Shown one piece after another: positions 1-9,793 of a stretch of 64,000 bases of DNA; position 1 is the stretch's first letter; the number at the start of each line of letters is the position of its first letter. The notes below the pieces were generated by a model. It had not been told where the DNA came from. It was given only the letters and a program-made list of their open reading frames with translations, and made no database searches. The position numbers and the translations under genes were made by a program. Location of the stretch: contig NZ_FOBB01000009.1 in the NCBI RefSeq assembly GCF_900109685.1, positions 62,001 through 126,000 of the forward strand. Reading direction: 5' to 3'. Source of the DNA: Chitinophaga rupis (lineage in GTDB: Bacteria; Bacteroidota; Bacteroidia; Chitinophagales; Chitinophagaceae).

Positions 1-896
1 TCCGGCCTATTCCTCCTCCTGTACTCCTTCGGCGATACCCCCATCAATTTCGAAAACATCCTCGAAAAATAATACGGATCATCCATACCCAAACTCTCCG
101 CTACTTCTTTAATAGTAATATCCGGCAGCAATAAATACTGGCAGGCCTTCTGTACTTTTAAATGATTAAAATACTCCACCGGTGCATAGCCCGTCCTTTC
201 CCGGAAAATAGTAGAGAAATAAGACACCGATAAATTCGCAAACTCTGCAAACTCATTCAGCGTAATACGGGTATGGATCTTTTGCTGCATCAGGTCCAGC
301 GTAGCGGCTATCACATCTTTTTCATCCGTATGTTTAATGAAGTTGAATTTGTCTTCGTATAATAAAGAAGAAAGAAAATGATAAAAGATCATATTCACGT
401 ACCGCAAATTATCTGCTGTATAACCGCGTTCCAGGTTGCTGTAAATATCTTCAAACAGCTTAATACGGCTATCACTATACGGTAAATAAGGCTTGTAGTT
501 TTTGGCGTGCTGCAGGATGAGGTCTACAATATATGCTGCCAGGTCGCCTTTGAAGTGTATCCAGTAAATAGTCCATGGATCGTCTTCATTGGCGGAGTAG
601 GTATGCGGAGTATTGGCAGGAATGGTAATGAACTGGGAAGGGGAAATATCTACCCGTTTACGGTTAATTTCCAGCCATCCGCTACCCTCCACACAATATA
701 TGATAATGTGCTGTCCAATGCCGGCAGAGCGCTTCATATAGTGCCCTTTGGCCTTTGGATAGTAGCCAATATCAGTAATGTAGACTTGCCGGGTGATCGG
801 ATCTTTAGTCAGAAAATCTGTTCTGATCTTCTTTGGCAAAACAATGAGGCGTTGGCCTTCAAAGCCTTCCCGTTTTCTCGCCACTTTTTCTTTCAT
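1..896 (-). CDS. AraC-family transcriptional regulator (3' end cut by window edge)
   Basis: The reverse strand reads open from an ATG at 896 to base 1, about 298 codons. The N-terminal half (to about residue 150) looks like a cupin-type AraC ligand-binding domain, with the segments GSGWLEINRKRVDISPSQF and PANTPHTY. The C-terminal 100 residues are a two-helix-turn-helix AraC domain, including FAEFANLSVSYFSTIFRE and VAESLGMDDPYYFSRMF followed by GVSPKEYRRR. The ORF is lost from simple ORF lists because its stop lies outside the window, but very little can be missing. It is divergent from the susC-type gene at 1064, with 167 bp between, so it most likely senses a sugar and controls that locus. 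Family assignment is firm; ligand and target are inferred. Confidence 0.9.
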   Translation of the reverse strand, partial: MKEKVARKREGFEGQRLIVLPKKIRTDFLTKDPITRQVYITDIGYYPKAKGHYMKRSAGIGQHIIIYCVEGSGWLEINRKRVDISPSQFITIPANTPHTYSANEDDPWTIYWIHFKGDLAAYIVDLILQHAKNYKPYLPYSDSRIKLFEDIYSNLERGYTADNLRYVNMIFYHFLSSLLYEDKFNFIKHTDEKDVIAATLDLMQQKIHTRITLNEFAEFANLSVSYFSTIFRERTGYAPVEYFNHLKVQKACQYLLLPDITIKEVAESLGMDDPYYFSRMFSKLMGVSPKEYRRRNRP

Positions 897-1063
897 GCGC
901 AAATATAATAAGTTACCAATTTCCGGAAAACCGTATAAAAATCCATCATTACCGCAAAAATCACTATTCTTAGTGTTATTCCCAATCACGAATTTTGGCT
1001 CAAATCCACTATGGGACAATCTATGCCGGGCAGCAACCGCTCGTCGTGCTTAAAATTCTGGTT

Positions 1064-4000
1064 ATGAAAAATATTACATCCTTTTACCTTTTACTGCTAT
1101 TCGTGTGCCTCGGAATGCAGGTTCGGGTACAGGCACAAACCAATCAGCTTCATGGGAGGGTGCTGGACGCCACCTCTAAAAAACCGCTTCCATTTGTAAC
1201 AATTACCAACACGGCCAACAAAAAAGCATCCCAGAAATCAGATGCCGACGGTAATTTCAGTATGGCCGTTACCGGTAGATCAACGCTGTTATTCAGCTAT
1301 GTAGGCTACAAAAGCCATACCGTGAATGTTTCTCCGGCAGATACCGGCATCACGGTTACTATGGAAACAGACATCTCAGGCCTCAGTGAAGTAGTAGTGA
1401 TCGGTTACGGCCAGCAACAGAAAAAGGACCTTACCAGCGCTGTTGCCAGCATTTCCGGTAAAGAGCTGAGCGAGATGCCCGTCACTAACATCAACAGCGC
1501 ACTGCAATCCAGGGTGCCGGGGGTGCAGGTAACCAACGGCGGCTTTGAGCCGGGTGGTGGTACTAATATAAAGATCCGGGGTATCAACTCTTTAACGGAA
1601 GGCTCAGGCCCTACCTATGTGGTGGATGGTGTGATCATGACCGGCGATATCCGCGAGATCAACCCATACGATATTGAATCCATAGATGTGCTGAAAGATG
1701 CTTCTGCCGCTGCTATTTACGGCGCCAGGGCCGCTGCCGGCGTGGTGATCATTACTACCAAAAAAGCAAAGGCAGGCCGCGCTTCAGTAGACTATAACGG
1801 CTACTATGGCATCCAGAAAATATCACGCGCCTACGATTTTATTGATGCAAAGGATTATGCCAACCTTCGAAGAGTAGCCCTGAGCGACGAAGATCCGGTA
1901 GCATGGCCGCTGAACGATCCTAAAACAGATTCCGTGGTGTTCAGCCCCCGGGAGCTGCAAAGCCTTGCGGCCGGTAAATCCTATAACTGGGTAGATGCTA
2001 TTACGCAGGTGGCGCCTATACAAAGCCACACGCTCAGCATTTCCAACGGCATTGGCCGTAACAAAGTGTACCTGAGCGGCAACTACCTGAACCAGGGTGG
2101 TATTATCATCGGCTCTAACATGAAACGTTATTCCGTAAAAGGCAACATGGAATCATCTGTAACAGATAAGCTTACCATGGGACTAAACACCAACATCTCT
2201 CATATAGAAACGGATGGGGTAAGTAAAAATGTCTATTACAATGCAGTGACCATGAGCCCCCTGCGGCCCATCTATGACTCAACCGGTAAACCCCTGGTAG
2301 AAGTGGATCCCAGCAGTGGCCGTATTAGTGCAGATAACCCGGTGGCATTGGCCAAAGATGCTATTAATCACAGCGTGGACGATCGTTTCATCGGAAACCT
2401 GTTCCTGGAATATAAAGTGATCGCTGGCCTGAACTTCCGGTCCAACCTGGGATTGGATGTATACAAGAACCAGCGTTTTGAATACTACCCACGTAATACA
2501 TATGATGGTTATGCGCCACTGGGTGTTGCCAAAGTGCAGAACTTCGGTTACCGCGACTGGGTATGGGAAAACACCCTGACCTACGATTACAATCCATCAG
2601 AAAATCACTCCCTGAACATACTGGGCGGTTATACCACGCAAAAAAGAAGGCAGGAATATAACTTTGAGCAGGCCTCCGGTTTCCCCACAGATGAGCTGAC
2701 GTATAAGAATATGAGCTTGGCCGCCAGGCGGGATAATATTTCCAGCGATTACTGGAACCGGGTGATCAACTCTTTCCTGGGCCGCGTGATCTATAAATTT
2801 AAAGACCGTTACATTTTTAACGTAACCGCGCGTTACGATGGTTCATCTAACTTCGGGGCCGAGAACCGTCATGGTTTCTTCCCCTCTGTAAGCGGCGCCT
2901 GGCGATTGATAGACGAGCCTTTCATTGGTTTTAAAATGAAGTCGTTCGTGAATGATGCCAAGATCCGTGTAAGCTATGGCGTAGTAGGTAACCAGGATAT
3001 TGGCTATGACCGCATTTATACCCGCATGGATGCTGCAGCTTATCCCTTTAACGGCAGCACACAATCCACCGGCTACCAGTTAGGCGGCAACGCCGGTAAC
3101 AGCGCGCTGAAATGGGAAAGCCAGCGCCAGTTCAACGCCGGTTTTGATCTGGCCCTGCATAGCTCGCGTGTGCAGCTCACCTTTGACTTCTATAACAAAG
3201 ATATCCGCAACCTGCTGCTGGATCAGGCTTTAGCGCCTTCACAGGGTTTTAGTAATAAGATGATCAACGTAGCAGCCATGAATACCCGTGGGGTAGACAT
3301 TGGCCTGAAGCTGTACCCGGTAAAAACGCCCAACTTCGACTGGCAGGTGAACCTGAACTGGTCTAAGTATAAATCCAAGATCACTGCTTTACTGCCTGGC
3401 CGGGATTCTTTGAGCCCCACCCTTAAAGTAGGTGAAGCGCCCAACAGCCTGATAGTAGATTATGTATATGATGGTTTATACCAGCAGGGTGATGATTTTA
3501 AGCTGAACCCTTCCGGCCGTCCGGGTGATATTAAGGTAAAGGATATTAATAACGATGGGGTTATAAACCCTTATGACCGCACTATTGTAGGCCGCACCAC
3601 GCCTAAAGGCTGGGGCGGTGTATGGAACTACTTCCGCTACAAACGTGTGTCCATGACCGTGTTTGCTACTTACATGTATGGGCATGATGTGTATGATAAA
3701 GCCTATACAGACTACCTGTACCTGGGGGGCGGCCGTAACGTAATAGTGAAAGAAGGGCTGAAATACTGGACGCCCACCAATACCAACACGGATGTGCCGC
3801 GGCCGAATGCATTCGGCAGCTCATTACGCATGCTGCCGCAGGGCTCTTCCAGCTATGCAACGGAGAAGGGCGATTTCATCCGCATCCGGGATATTACTAT
3901 GTCTTACGATTTTTCACCGGACCTGCTAAGCAGGATCAAGGTACGTTCACTGCGTGCATACGTACAGGTAATGGAGCCGTTCCTGTTCACCAGCTACCGT

Positions 4001-4102
4001 GGTATTGACCCGGAGATTAATGGTAATATGGATCCCAGTGTAAGGGCTGATATCTATCCAAGATACCGCACCTTTTTGCTTGGCGTAAACCTGGGTTTAT
4101 AA
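1064..4102 (+). CDS. SusC/RagA-type TonB-dependent outer-membrane receptor
   Basis: Outer-membrane transporter that imports glycans with a SusD partner. An in-frame ATG exists at 995, but the ATG at 1064 is preferred because it begins directly with a signal peptide (MKNITSFYLLLLFVCLGMQ...VQAQ). Next comes a carboxypeptidase-regulatory-like beta-sandwich (about residues 26-105, LHGRVLDATSKKPLPF), the linker VVVIGYG, a TonB plug (VPGVQV, IKIRGINSL, YVVDGV, IDVLKDASAAAIYGARAAAGVVIITTK) and a long beta-barrel ending in an aromatic/hydrophobic C-terminus. At 1012 residues it has the usual length. There is no STN domain, so regulation by ECF sigma is not expected; the divergent AraC gene is the likely regulator. 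The SusD gene follows after 18 bp. Substrate is unknown; the downstream enzymes suggest a galactoside. Confidence 0.95.
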   Translation: MKNITSFYLLLLFVCLGMQVRVQAQTNQLHGRVLDATSKKPLPFVTITNTANKKASQKSDADGNFSMAVTGRSTLLFSYVGYKSHTVNVSPADTGITVTMETDISGLSEVVVIGYGQQQKKDLTSAVASISGKELSEMPVTNINSALQSRVPGVQVTNGGFEPGGGTNIKIRGINSLTEGSGPTYVVDGVIMTGDIREINPYDIESIDVLKDASAAAIYGARAAAGVVIITTKKAKAGRASVDYNGYYGIQKISRAYDFIDAKDYANLRRVALSDEDPVAWPLNDPKTDSVVFSPRELQSLAAGKSYNWVDAITQVAPIQSHTLSISNGIGRNKVYLSGNYLNQGGIIIGSNMKRYSVKGNMESSVTDKLTMGLNTNISHIETDGVSKNVYYNAVTMSPLRPIYDSTGKPLVEVDPSSGRISADNPVALAKDAINHSVDDRFIGNLFLEYKVIAGLNFRSNLGLDVYKNQRFEYYPRNTYDGYAPLGVAKVQNFGYRDWVWENTLTYDYNPSENHSLNILGGYTTQKRRQEYNFEQASGFPTDELTYKNMSLAARRDNISSDYWNRVINSFLGRVIYKFKDRYIFNVTARYDGSSNFGAENRHGFFPSVSGAWRLIDEPFIGFKMKSFVNDAKIRVSYGVVGNQDIGYDRIYTRMDAAAYPFNGSTQSTGYQLGGNAGNSALKWESQRQFNAGFDLALHSSRVQLTFDFYNKDIRNLLLDQALAPSQGFSNKMINVAAMNTRGVDIGLKLYPVKTPNFDWQVNLNWSKYKSKITALLPGRDSLSPTLKVGEAPNSLIVDYVYDGLYQQGDDFKLNPSGRPGDIKVKDINNDGVINPYDRTIVGRTTPKGWGGVWNYFRYKRVSMTVFATYMYGHDVYDKAYTDYLYLGGGRNVIVKEGLKYWTPTNTNTDVPRPNAFGSSLRMLPQGSSSYATEKGDFIRIRDITMSYDFSPDLLSRIKVRSLRAYVQVMEPFLFTSYRGIDPEINGNMDPSVRADIYPRYRTFLLGVNLGL

Positions 4103-4120
4103 TCTAAAAACTGAAATCAC

Positions 4121-5644
4121 ATGTTATTTGCACGTAAATATTCCAATGTAAGCAAGATCTCGCTGATCTTCATAATGACCGGGATGCTGCTGGCCGGTTG
4201 TTCCAAACAGCTGGATATAAAACCGGAAGTGTTTATTTCACCGGAAGAGCTGTATAAAGATGAAGCAGGCGTGAAATCCGGCATAGTAGGCATTTACAGG
4301 CAACTGCTGGAGCTGAAGCGTTCTGATTATGTAATTGTGGGAATGGTAGGCACCGATGAAGGCAAAACCACTTTGTTCGTACCCACATGGGGCACGTACT
4401 GGCAGAACTTCTGCGCCGTAAATACCTATTCAACGCTCATGACCGCACAGAATGATGTGGTGCAGGGCTTTTGGATAGATTGTTACAGGGGCATTACCAA
4501 TGCCAATATTGCCATCCGCAGTATTCCCGGGGTAGCCATCAGTGATGCCACCAAGAACCAGGCTTTGGGTGAAGCCAGGTTTATGCGCGCGCTGTTCTAC
4601 TTTTACCTGGTGCAGGCATATGGCGCAGTGCCTATGCCTACAGAGGAAGTGAGCACTGTTGCTGACCAGAAAGGTGGCCTGCCCCGCAGCAGTGAGGACG
4701 AGGTATATAAGCTGATCGTATCTGATCTGCAATTTGCTATGGCCAACCTGGCAGCCAAAGGCGGTGAAGGAAATACTGGCCGCGCCACTAAAGAAGCAGC
4801 TGCGGGTTTACTGGGCAAAGTGTACCTGACGCGTAAAGACTGGAACAATGCCAAAACCACGCTTGAACCGCTGTTAACGGCATCCAATACCACGCTCATG
4901 GCCAATTATGCCGACCTGTTTGTGGAAGCGAACGAAAATAATATTGAATCGCTGTTTGAAGTGCAGTTCTCTAACGAAAACAATAACACAAGCAACCTGG
5001 CTAACAACCTGGGCTGCTGGCAGATCAACTCACCGGAGCTGCCTGGCGCCGGCGGCCATGTGATCATACCTACGGATTATTTCTTTAATAGTTTTGAAGA
5101 CGGCGATAAACGTAAGGACGCTACTTTCCGCACCCTGTTCTTTGATAAGGATGGCAACCCGGTAGATTATTCCTGGTGGTCAGATGTAGGTAAGCCGCAC
5201 ATCAAGAAATTTGATATTACGAAAGGTGTATCGGTAAGCGGTGGCCAATCATCCCGCAACCTGTACTACCTGCGCCTGGCTGATGTAATACTTATGTATG
5301 CAGAAGCGCAGAATGAGCTGGGTAATACTGCAGTAGCCATGCAGAACCTGAACAGGATCCGCAACCGTGCCGGTTTACAGAACTATGAAATTGCCCACGG
5401 CGCCACGCTTACACAAGACCAGCTGCGTAAGGAGCTGATGATGGAACGTATGCGGGAACTGGGTTTTGAAGGATGGAGATGGTTTGATCTGAAACGTACC
5501 GGTACCTTGCTTACAGAGGTAAAAGCACATAATATAGATGCTGCTCCCAACGTCACAGAGAAACATTTATTGTACCCTATACCTACCCGCGAGTTTGAAA
5601 ATAACCAGTCGTTGAAGCTGTCAGATCAGAACCCGGGCTATTAA
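4121..5644 (+). CDS. SusD/RagB-family glycan-binding outer-membrane lipoprotein
   Basis: Surface lipoprotein that caps the SusC channel and binds glycan. It has a lipoprotein signal with lipobox LLAGC near residue 27. The mature part is alpha-helical SusD type: an N-terminal SusD-like domain with YRGITNANIAI and ARFMRALFYFYLVQAYGAVP, and the C-terminal RagB signature region YYLRLADVILMYAEAQNELG, LNRIRNRAGL, LRKELMMERMRELGFEGWRWFDLKR. At 507 residues it has a typical length. It follows the susC gene by 18 bp and almost certainly shares its transcript. A perfect hairpin 6 bp after its stop may limit read-through into the glycosidase gene. Confidence 0.95.
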   Translation: MLFARKYSNVSKISLIFIMTGMLLAGCSKQLDIKPEVFISPEELYKDEAGVKSGIVGIYRQLLELKRSDYVIVGMVGTDEGKTTLFVPTWGTYWQNFCAVNTYSTLMTAQNDVVQGFWIDCYRGITNANIAIRSIPGVAISDATKNQALGEARFMRALFYFYLVQAYGAVPMPTEEVSTVADQKGGLPRSSEDEVYKLIVSDLQFAMANLAAKGGEGNTGRATKEAAAGLLGKVYLTRKDWNNAKTTLEPLLTASNTTLMANYADLFVEANENNIESLFEVQFSNENNNTSNLANNLGCWQINSPELPGAGGHVIIPTDYFFNSFEDGDKRKDATFRTLFFDKDGNPVDYSWWSDVGKPHIKKFDITKGVSVSGGQSSRNLYYLRLADVILMYAEAQNELGNTAVAMQNLNRIRNRAGLQNYEIAHGATLTQDQLRKELMMERMRELGFEGWRWFDLKRTGTLLTEVKAHNIDAAPNVTEKHLLYPIPTREFENNQSLKLSDQNPGY

Positions 5645-5649
5645 ACTTG

Positions 5650-5682
5650 AAGTGTGAAAGGTATCCTTTCACACTTTGTTTT
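5650..5682 (+). terminator. Hairpin between susD and glycosidase gene
   Basis: A perfect 12-bp inverted repeat (5650-5661 with 5665-5676) has a 3-nt loop and is followed by TGTTTTAC. It looks like an intrinsic terminator. The next gene starts only 20 bp later on the same strand, so it may act as a partial terminator that makes susCD expression higher than enzyme expression. Confidence 0.75.
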
Positions 5683-5696
5683 ACTAAGATGAGTGT

Positions 5697-7916
5697 ATGT
5701 GTAAAAGACAATTATTATCAATCATTGGTTTATTGTTTGCTCGGCAGCTATCAGCGCAACAGGTGCAGGATAGTAAAGATAGCCTGGTGCTTTCCAATGC
5801 GCAGGCAAAGGTAGTGGTGAACCATGCTTCCGGGAAAGTAAGCTATTATTTTCAGAACGGTGTGCAGCTGCAGAACACTACTGCTTATGTGGAGGATGTG
5901 TATGCCGGTTACCTGGGTACTGCTGATTTCAGCAGCCATACGGCCACGACTGATGTGGTACAAGGCACGCTGGGAAAAGGCATCAGCCTGCGTCTGGTAC
6001 ATGCGGATGATAAGCAGCCTTTGAGCCTGATCCAGCATATCATCCTCTATGAGAATCAGCCATTTTTATTGATCAGTGTAGAAGCAATTTCCGGTAAAGC
6101 AGCGAAGGCTTTGCCGGAAACACGTAATATATCGCCGCTCAGCGTTTCAGCCGCACAAAAAGGGCGTGTAACTATTCCCGGTACTGAGCCGCGCATCCTG
6201 GACGTCCCCTTTGATAACGACAACTGGGTAAAAGTGCTGGCCCAATCCTGGCCCGCCGATGCAGCTAAACCGGTGCGGGGTATCAGCTACGAGTTTGCCT
6301 CTTTGTATGATAACAATACCTTCGCCGGCCTGGTAACCGGCAGTATTACACATGATTTCTGGAAGACAGGGATCACGTATAAAACCGATGCTGAAAAAGG
6401 TGTGCTGGATACTTTTAACATTTATGGCGGCGCTGCCACGGAAGATAATAAGGCCTTACCAGCAGCCTATGGCGGTTTGGATGGTACGCATGACCATACC
6501 CTGCATGGAACTATGCAAGGCGAAACGGTGTATTCACCTGTTATATATTTAGCTGCAACGGAGGATACCCGTAAAGATTTTGTAGGATATGGCAAGGTGA
6601 ATGTGCTGCAGGCCGGCCGCCTTGATTGGCAGGGTTATGCACCGTTTTACTGGAACAGCTTTGGGGTAGAAGGAGTGTTGGGATATGAGAAAGTAATGAT
6701 GCCGCCCGGTGTAGCCAAAATTTCAGACTTCATTTACACACTGAATAATTTCAACAAGTACGCGAAGCCGGTATTAAGCATTGATTCCTACGATCAAAGC
6801 ATTTATACGACCGACCTGCTGGCCTCTTTAGGTAAATATGGTAAAAAGAAGAACCAGCAGCTGGGTTTCTATTTTATCCCCTTTGCCGTATGGACCTGGA
6901 AAAATTCCATGGATCAAACCAAGCTGAATGGCACGGAAGTACTGCTGCGCGATGTAGTGCTGAAAGATAAGAACCATCAGCCCATAGCCTACAAAGATGG
7001 CGACTGGGGCGCATTTGCCATTGACCCCACGCACCCGGCTGTACGGGAATACATCATCGGGCAATTGAAAAAAGCTAAAGCCATAAATGCATCTTTTATT
7101 AAGATAGATTTTTTAACCGCAGGTTCATTAGAATCCACCACCCGGTATGACAAGCATGTGCGAACCGGCATGCAGGCATACGACCAGGGCATGAGAATGC
7201 TGAAGGGGTTGGTGGATTCTATTATGGGCCCGGACATTTTTATTACCATGGCGATATCGCCTATGTTCCCTCACCAGTATGCACATACACGGTTTGTATC
7301 CACGGATGTGTATTCCCATTTGCGGGACGACCAGCCGGGATTTCCGGGCTGGGGCAGCACGGAATCGTCACTGGCCAGCGGATCGCACCTGTGGTGGATG
7401 CAGGGCACCTTATGGCCTTACACCAACCTGGATGTAGCCATCATGAAGCACTTCCAGAAAAATCCCGACCTCACGGAGCAGGAAATTAAAGTACGGCTGT
7501 ACGCCATGATGGTAATGGGCAGCATTTTAGGCGATGGCTCCGACTTCCGCGACAAGATAGCTGCAGAAAGAGCGCAGCGGTACTTGAATAATCCGGAAAT
7601 ATGCGCTTTCTTTAGTCAGCCAAAGGTGTTCACCCCACAGCGTATGGCAGACGGTGAAACCCTGGACCAGCAGCTGAGCTTTTATTTAAAAAGCGATACT
7701 GCTATGCTGGCCGCTTTTAACTTTGCTACCCAAAAGGATTTTAAAGAAACATTCAATATAAAAGATATAGGCCTGGATAACACCCATGCCTATACTATAA
7801 CGGATTTGTTAACCGGCCGGTCATTAGGCCAGGTAACCCGCGGACAGGCATCCATTTCACTGACAGTACCGGTGAAGGACGCCCTGTTGGTGAAGCTGGT
7901 GCCTGTACATGACTGA
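5697..7916 (+). CDS. Clan GH-D glycoside hydrolase, alpha-galactosidase-like (GH36/GH27 relative)
   Basis: Probable periplasmic exo-glycosidase. The N-terminus has a short signal (IIGLLFARQLSAQ). Residues about 25-330 are a beta-sandwich domain and about 330-640 a TIM barrel, followed by a small beta domain. Clan GH-D features are AIDPTHPAVREYI, the putative nucleophile Asp471 in IKIDFLT and the putative acid/base Asp537 in STDVYSH. At 739 residues it fits the GH36-like group. It follows susD and overlaps the aldose 1-epimerase gene by 8 bp, which suggests translational coupling and a galactose-type product. Alternatives are alpha-N-acetylgalactosaminidase or a related retaining glycosidase. 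The clan is fairly certain; substrate and exact family are not. Confidence 0.78.
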   Translation: MCKRQLLSIIGLLFARQLSAQQVQDSKDSLVLSNAQAKVVVNHASGKVSYYFQNGVQLQNTTAYVEDVYAGYLGTADFSSHTATTDVVQGTLGKGISLRLVHADDKQPLSLIQHIILYENQPFLLISVEAISGKAAKALPETRNISPLSVSAAQKGRVTIPGTEPRILDVPFDNDNWVKVLAQSWPADAAKPVRGISYEFASLYDNNTFAGLVTGSITHDFWKTGITYKTDAEKGVLDTFNIYGGAATEDNKALPAAYGGLDGTHDHTLHGTMQGETVYSPVIYLAATEDTRKDFVGYGKVNVLQAGRLDWQGYAPFYWNSFGVEGVLGYEKVMMPPGVAKISDFIYTLNNFNKYAKPVLSIDSYDQSIYTTDLLASLGKYGKKKNQQLGFYFIPFAVWTWKNSMDQTKLNGTEVLLRDVVLKDKNHQPIAYKDGDWGAFAIDPTHPAVREYIIGQLKKAKAINASFIKIDFLTAGSLESTTRYDKHVRTGMQAYDQGMRMLKGLVDSIMGPDIFITMAISPMFPHQYAHTRFVSTDVYSHLRDDQPGFPGWGSTESSLASGSHLWWMQGTLWPYTNLDVAIMKHFQKNPDLTEQEIKVRLYAMMVMGSILGDGSDFRDKIAAERAQRYLNNPEICAFFSQPKVFTPQRMADGETLDQQLSFYLKSDTAMLAAFNFATQKDFKETFNIKDIGLDNTHAYTITDLLTGRSLGQVTRGQASISLTVPVKDALLVKLVPVHD

Positions 7917-8994
7917 CCATAAAACAGGAAGCTTGAATACCCGGCAATCAACAACAGTAGGCTTAACCAGCAAGCAGTGTGGCACGCTGCATGGCGCTCC
8001 TTTGCATTTAATTACGTTACAGAATGAAAGCATAACCATACATATCACCAACCTGGGCTGCACGTTAATGTCCATTTATACGCCTGACCGGAATGGTGTA
8101 ATGAAGAACATTGTGGCTGGCTTTGAACAGCCTGCGGATTATGCAAATAATCCCTGGTATTTTGGCTGCGTGGTAGGCCGTTATGCCAACCGTATTGCCG
8201 GTGGCCGTTTTTTGCTGGACGGGCAACCTATTCAGCTTACTGTAAATAACGATACCAACCACCTGCACGGAGGCTTTAATGGGTTTCACACTAAGGTGTG
8301 GACGCTGGATTCCCTGATCCGCGAAGGGGAGCAAGCCGGCGTAGTACTGGAATATACCAGCAAAGACGGGGAAGAAGGTTACCCGGGCAACCTGCAGGCC
8401 AAAGTACAATATGTGTTGAACCAGCAGAACCAGCTGGTGATCACGTATACTGCGGTTACGGATAAACGAACGCCTGTAAATTTTACCAACCATAGTTATT
8501 TTAACCTGAGCGGTTTTGAACAGCCACTGATCACAGATCATGTGCTGCAGGTGAATGCTGCTCATTACACAGAGAAGAATGCGCAAAATGTACCTACCGG
8601 CCGTATATTGCCGCTGGCCGGCACTGGAGCGGATTTTTCCGTACCTACGCGCATCGGCAAGCGTATTAATGATTTTCTGCAGGATAAGGGTTTTGATCAT
8701 AACTATGTATTGAACCAGGGTCCCGGACCTGTGGCGATATTAGAGGATCCGCATACAGGCAGGTATTTGAAGGTATTCACGGACCAACCGGGTATGCAGG
8801 TGTATACGGCCAATTATTGGGATGGAAGTATTGTTGGGCAGCAGGGTAAGGTGTATGTACAGCATGGTGCGGTGGCACTGGAAACGCAGGCATTTCCGGA
8901 TAGCCCGAATCATGCGGAGTTCCCGGATACGGTGCTGGAGCCGGGGGAGGTGTATGAAACAACAACAGTTTATGAGTTTGGGGTGAAGGGGTAA
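7909..8994 (+). CDS. galM: Aldose 1-epimerase (galactose mutarotase)
   Basis: Interconverts the alpha and beta anomers of galactose or related aldoses after glycosidase release. Visible family motifs are GRYANRIAGG, NHLHGG (His118/His120), VNFTNHSYFNLSG with the catalytic His195, and ALETQAFPDSPNH with the catalytic base Glu325. The 361-residue length is normal. No signal peptide is apparent, so it is probably cytoplasmic. The start overlaps the stop of the GH-D gene by 8 bp, so the two are likely translated together. The last gene of the susCD operon. Confidence 0.95.
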   Translation: MTDHKTGSLNTRQSTTVGLTSKQCGTLHGAPLHLITLQNESITIHITNLGCTLMSIYTPDRNGVMKNIVAGFEQPADYANNPWYFGCVVGRYANRIAGGRFLLDGQPIQLTVNNDTNHLHGGFNGFHTKVWTLDSLIREGEQAGVVLEYTSKDGEEGYPGNLQAKVQYVLNQQNQLVITYTAVTDKRTPVNFTNHSYFNLSGFEQPLITDHVLQVNAAHYTEKNAQNVPTGRILPLAGTGADFSVPTRIGKRINDFLQDKGFDHNYVLNQGPGPVAILEDPHTGRYLKVFTDQPGMQVYTANYWDGSIVGQQGKVYVQHGAVALETQAFPDSPNHAEFPDTVLEPGEVYETTTVYEFGVKG

Positions 8995-9052
8995 AGTGCG
9001 ATGAGTGGCGGTTTATTGGAAAATAAAAGAAATTTGTACTTTTACATTCCGC

Positions 9053-9793
9053 ATGAATGTCTACTCAGTGCTCCAAATAGGAGAATACCATTTAAACAAT
9101 TGTGAAGATTACCTTTTTTATGAGCCAATTGGCACGGACAAATTATTGTGTGCCGTTATGGACGGCTGTACGATGGGGAAGGATAGTTATTTCATAGCTA
9201 CCCTTATCGGGAAATTGCTACGGAAAATAGTAAAGGCAAAAAACTATGAAGAATTTTACCAGTTGCCATTTCTTGAGTTGTCGTTGGAAGAACAGTTGAA
9301 AGTAATACTAAAGGAACTCTTTGAGTCACTTAAAAATATTAAAAATGAGCTGCTGTTAGAGAAGAATGAAATGTTGTCAACACTCACAATCTTAATAGCA
9401 AACCTTAAGGACGAACAGGGAGTGATACTTGTAATTGGAGATGGGGTAATATGTATTAATGGAGCAATAACAGAATTTGATCAGGATAATAAACCCGATT
9501 ACGTTGGATACCACTTATCAGAAAATTTTGAGGAATGGTATGATAAGCAGCAACAAAAAATTAAGTTCAGCGGAATAAAAGATATCAGCGTGGCTACAGA
9601 CGGAATAATGTCCTTTAAAAGTATAGAACAAAAGGCAAATTTAGGTGATATAGATCCAGTACAATATATGCTTAATGATACCAGCAAAATAGAGCATGAG
9701 GAAATGTTGAATATGAAGTTGAAGTTTCTGGAACATAATATCGGGGTTAAACCTACAGACGACCTGGCTATAATCAGAATAATTAAAACTTAA
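9053..9793 (+). CDS. PP2C-family serine/threonine phosphatase-like protein
   Basis: Metal-dependent phosphatase fold. Visible PP2C signatures are NNCEDYLF near the N-terminus, AVMDGCTMGKDS (the DG metal-binding motif), STLTILIA, VIGDGVICI, SVATDGI and the C-terminal TDDLAII. The ATG at 9053 is preferred over an in-frame ATG 16 codons upstream because the PP2C fold starts there (MNVYSVLQIGEYHLNN). The gene is AT-rich compared with the flanking GC-richer genes, which suggests recent acquisition. Its end overlaps the convergent exonuclease gene by 11 bp. No kinase or partner gene is adjacent, so its role is unknown. Confidence 0.8.
   Translation: MNVYSVLQIGEYHLNNCEDYLFYEPIGTDKLLCAVMDGCTMGKDSYFIATLIGKLLRKIVKAKNYEEFYQLPFLELSLEEQLKVILKELFESLKNIKNELLLEKNEMLSTLTILIANLKDEQGVILVIGDGVICINGAITEFDQDNKPDYVGYHLSENFEEWYDKQQQKIKFSGIKDISVATDGIMSFKSIEQKANLGDIDPVQYMLNDTSKIEHEEMLNMKLKFLEHNIGVKPTDDLAIIRIIKT

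Noticed and set aside
984..1000. GAATTTTG as a -7 element for the susC-type gene
   Set aside because: The first base does not fit TAnnTTTG and no TTTG is found at a suitable distance.
507..1053. Plus-strand ORFs of 133 and 86 codons
   Set aside because: They are antisense to the AraC gene, which has clear cupin and HTH motifs.
8065..8700. 211-codon minus-strand ORF
   Set aside because: It lies wholly antisense to the well-supported aldose 1-epimerase gene and shows no domain resemblance.
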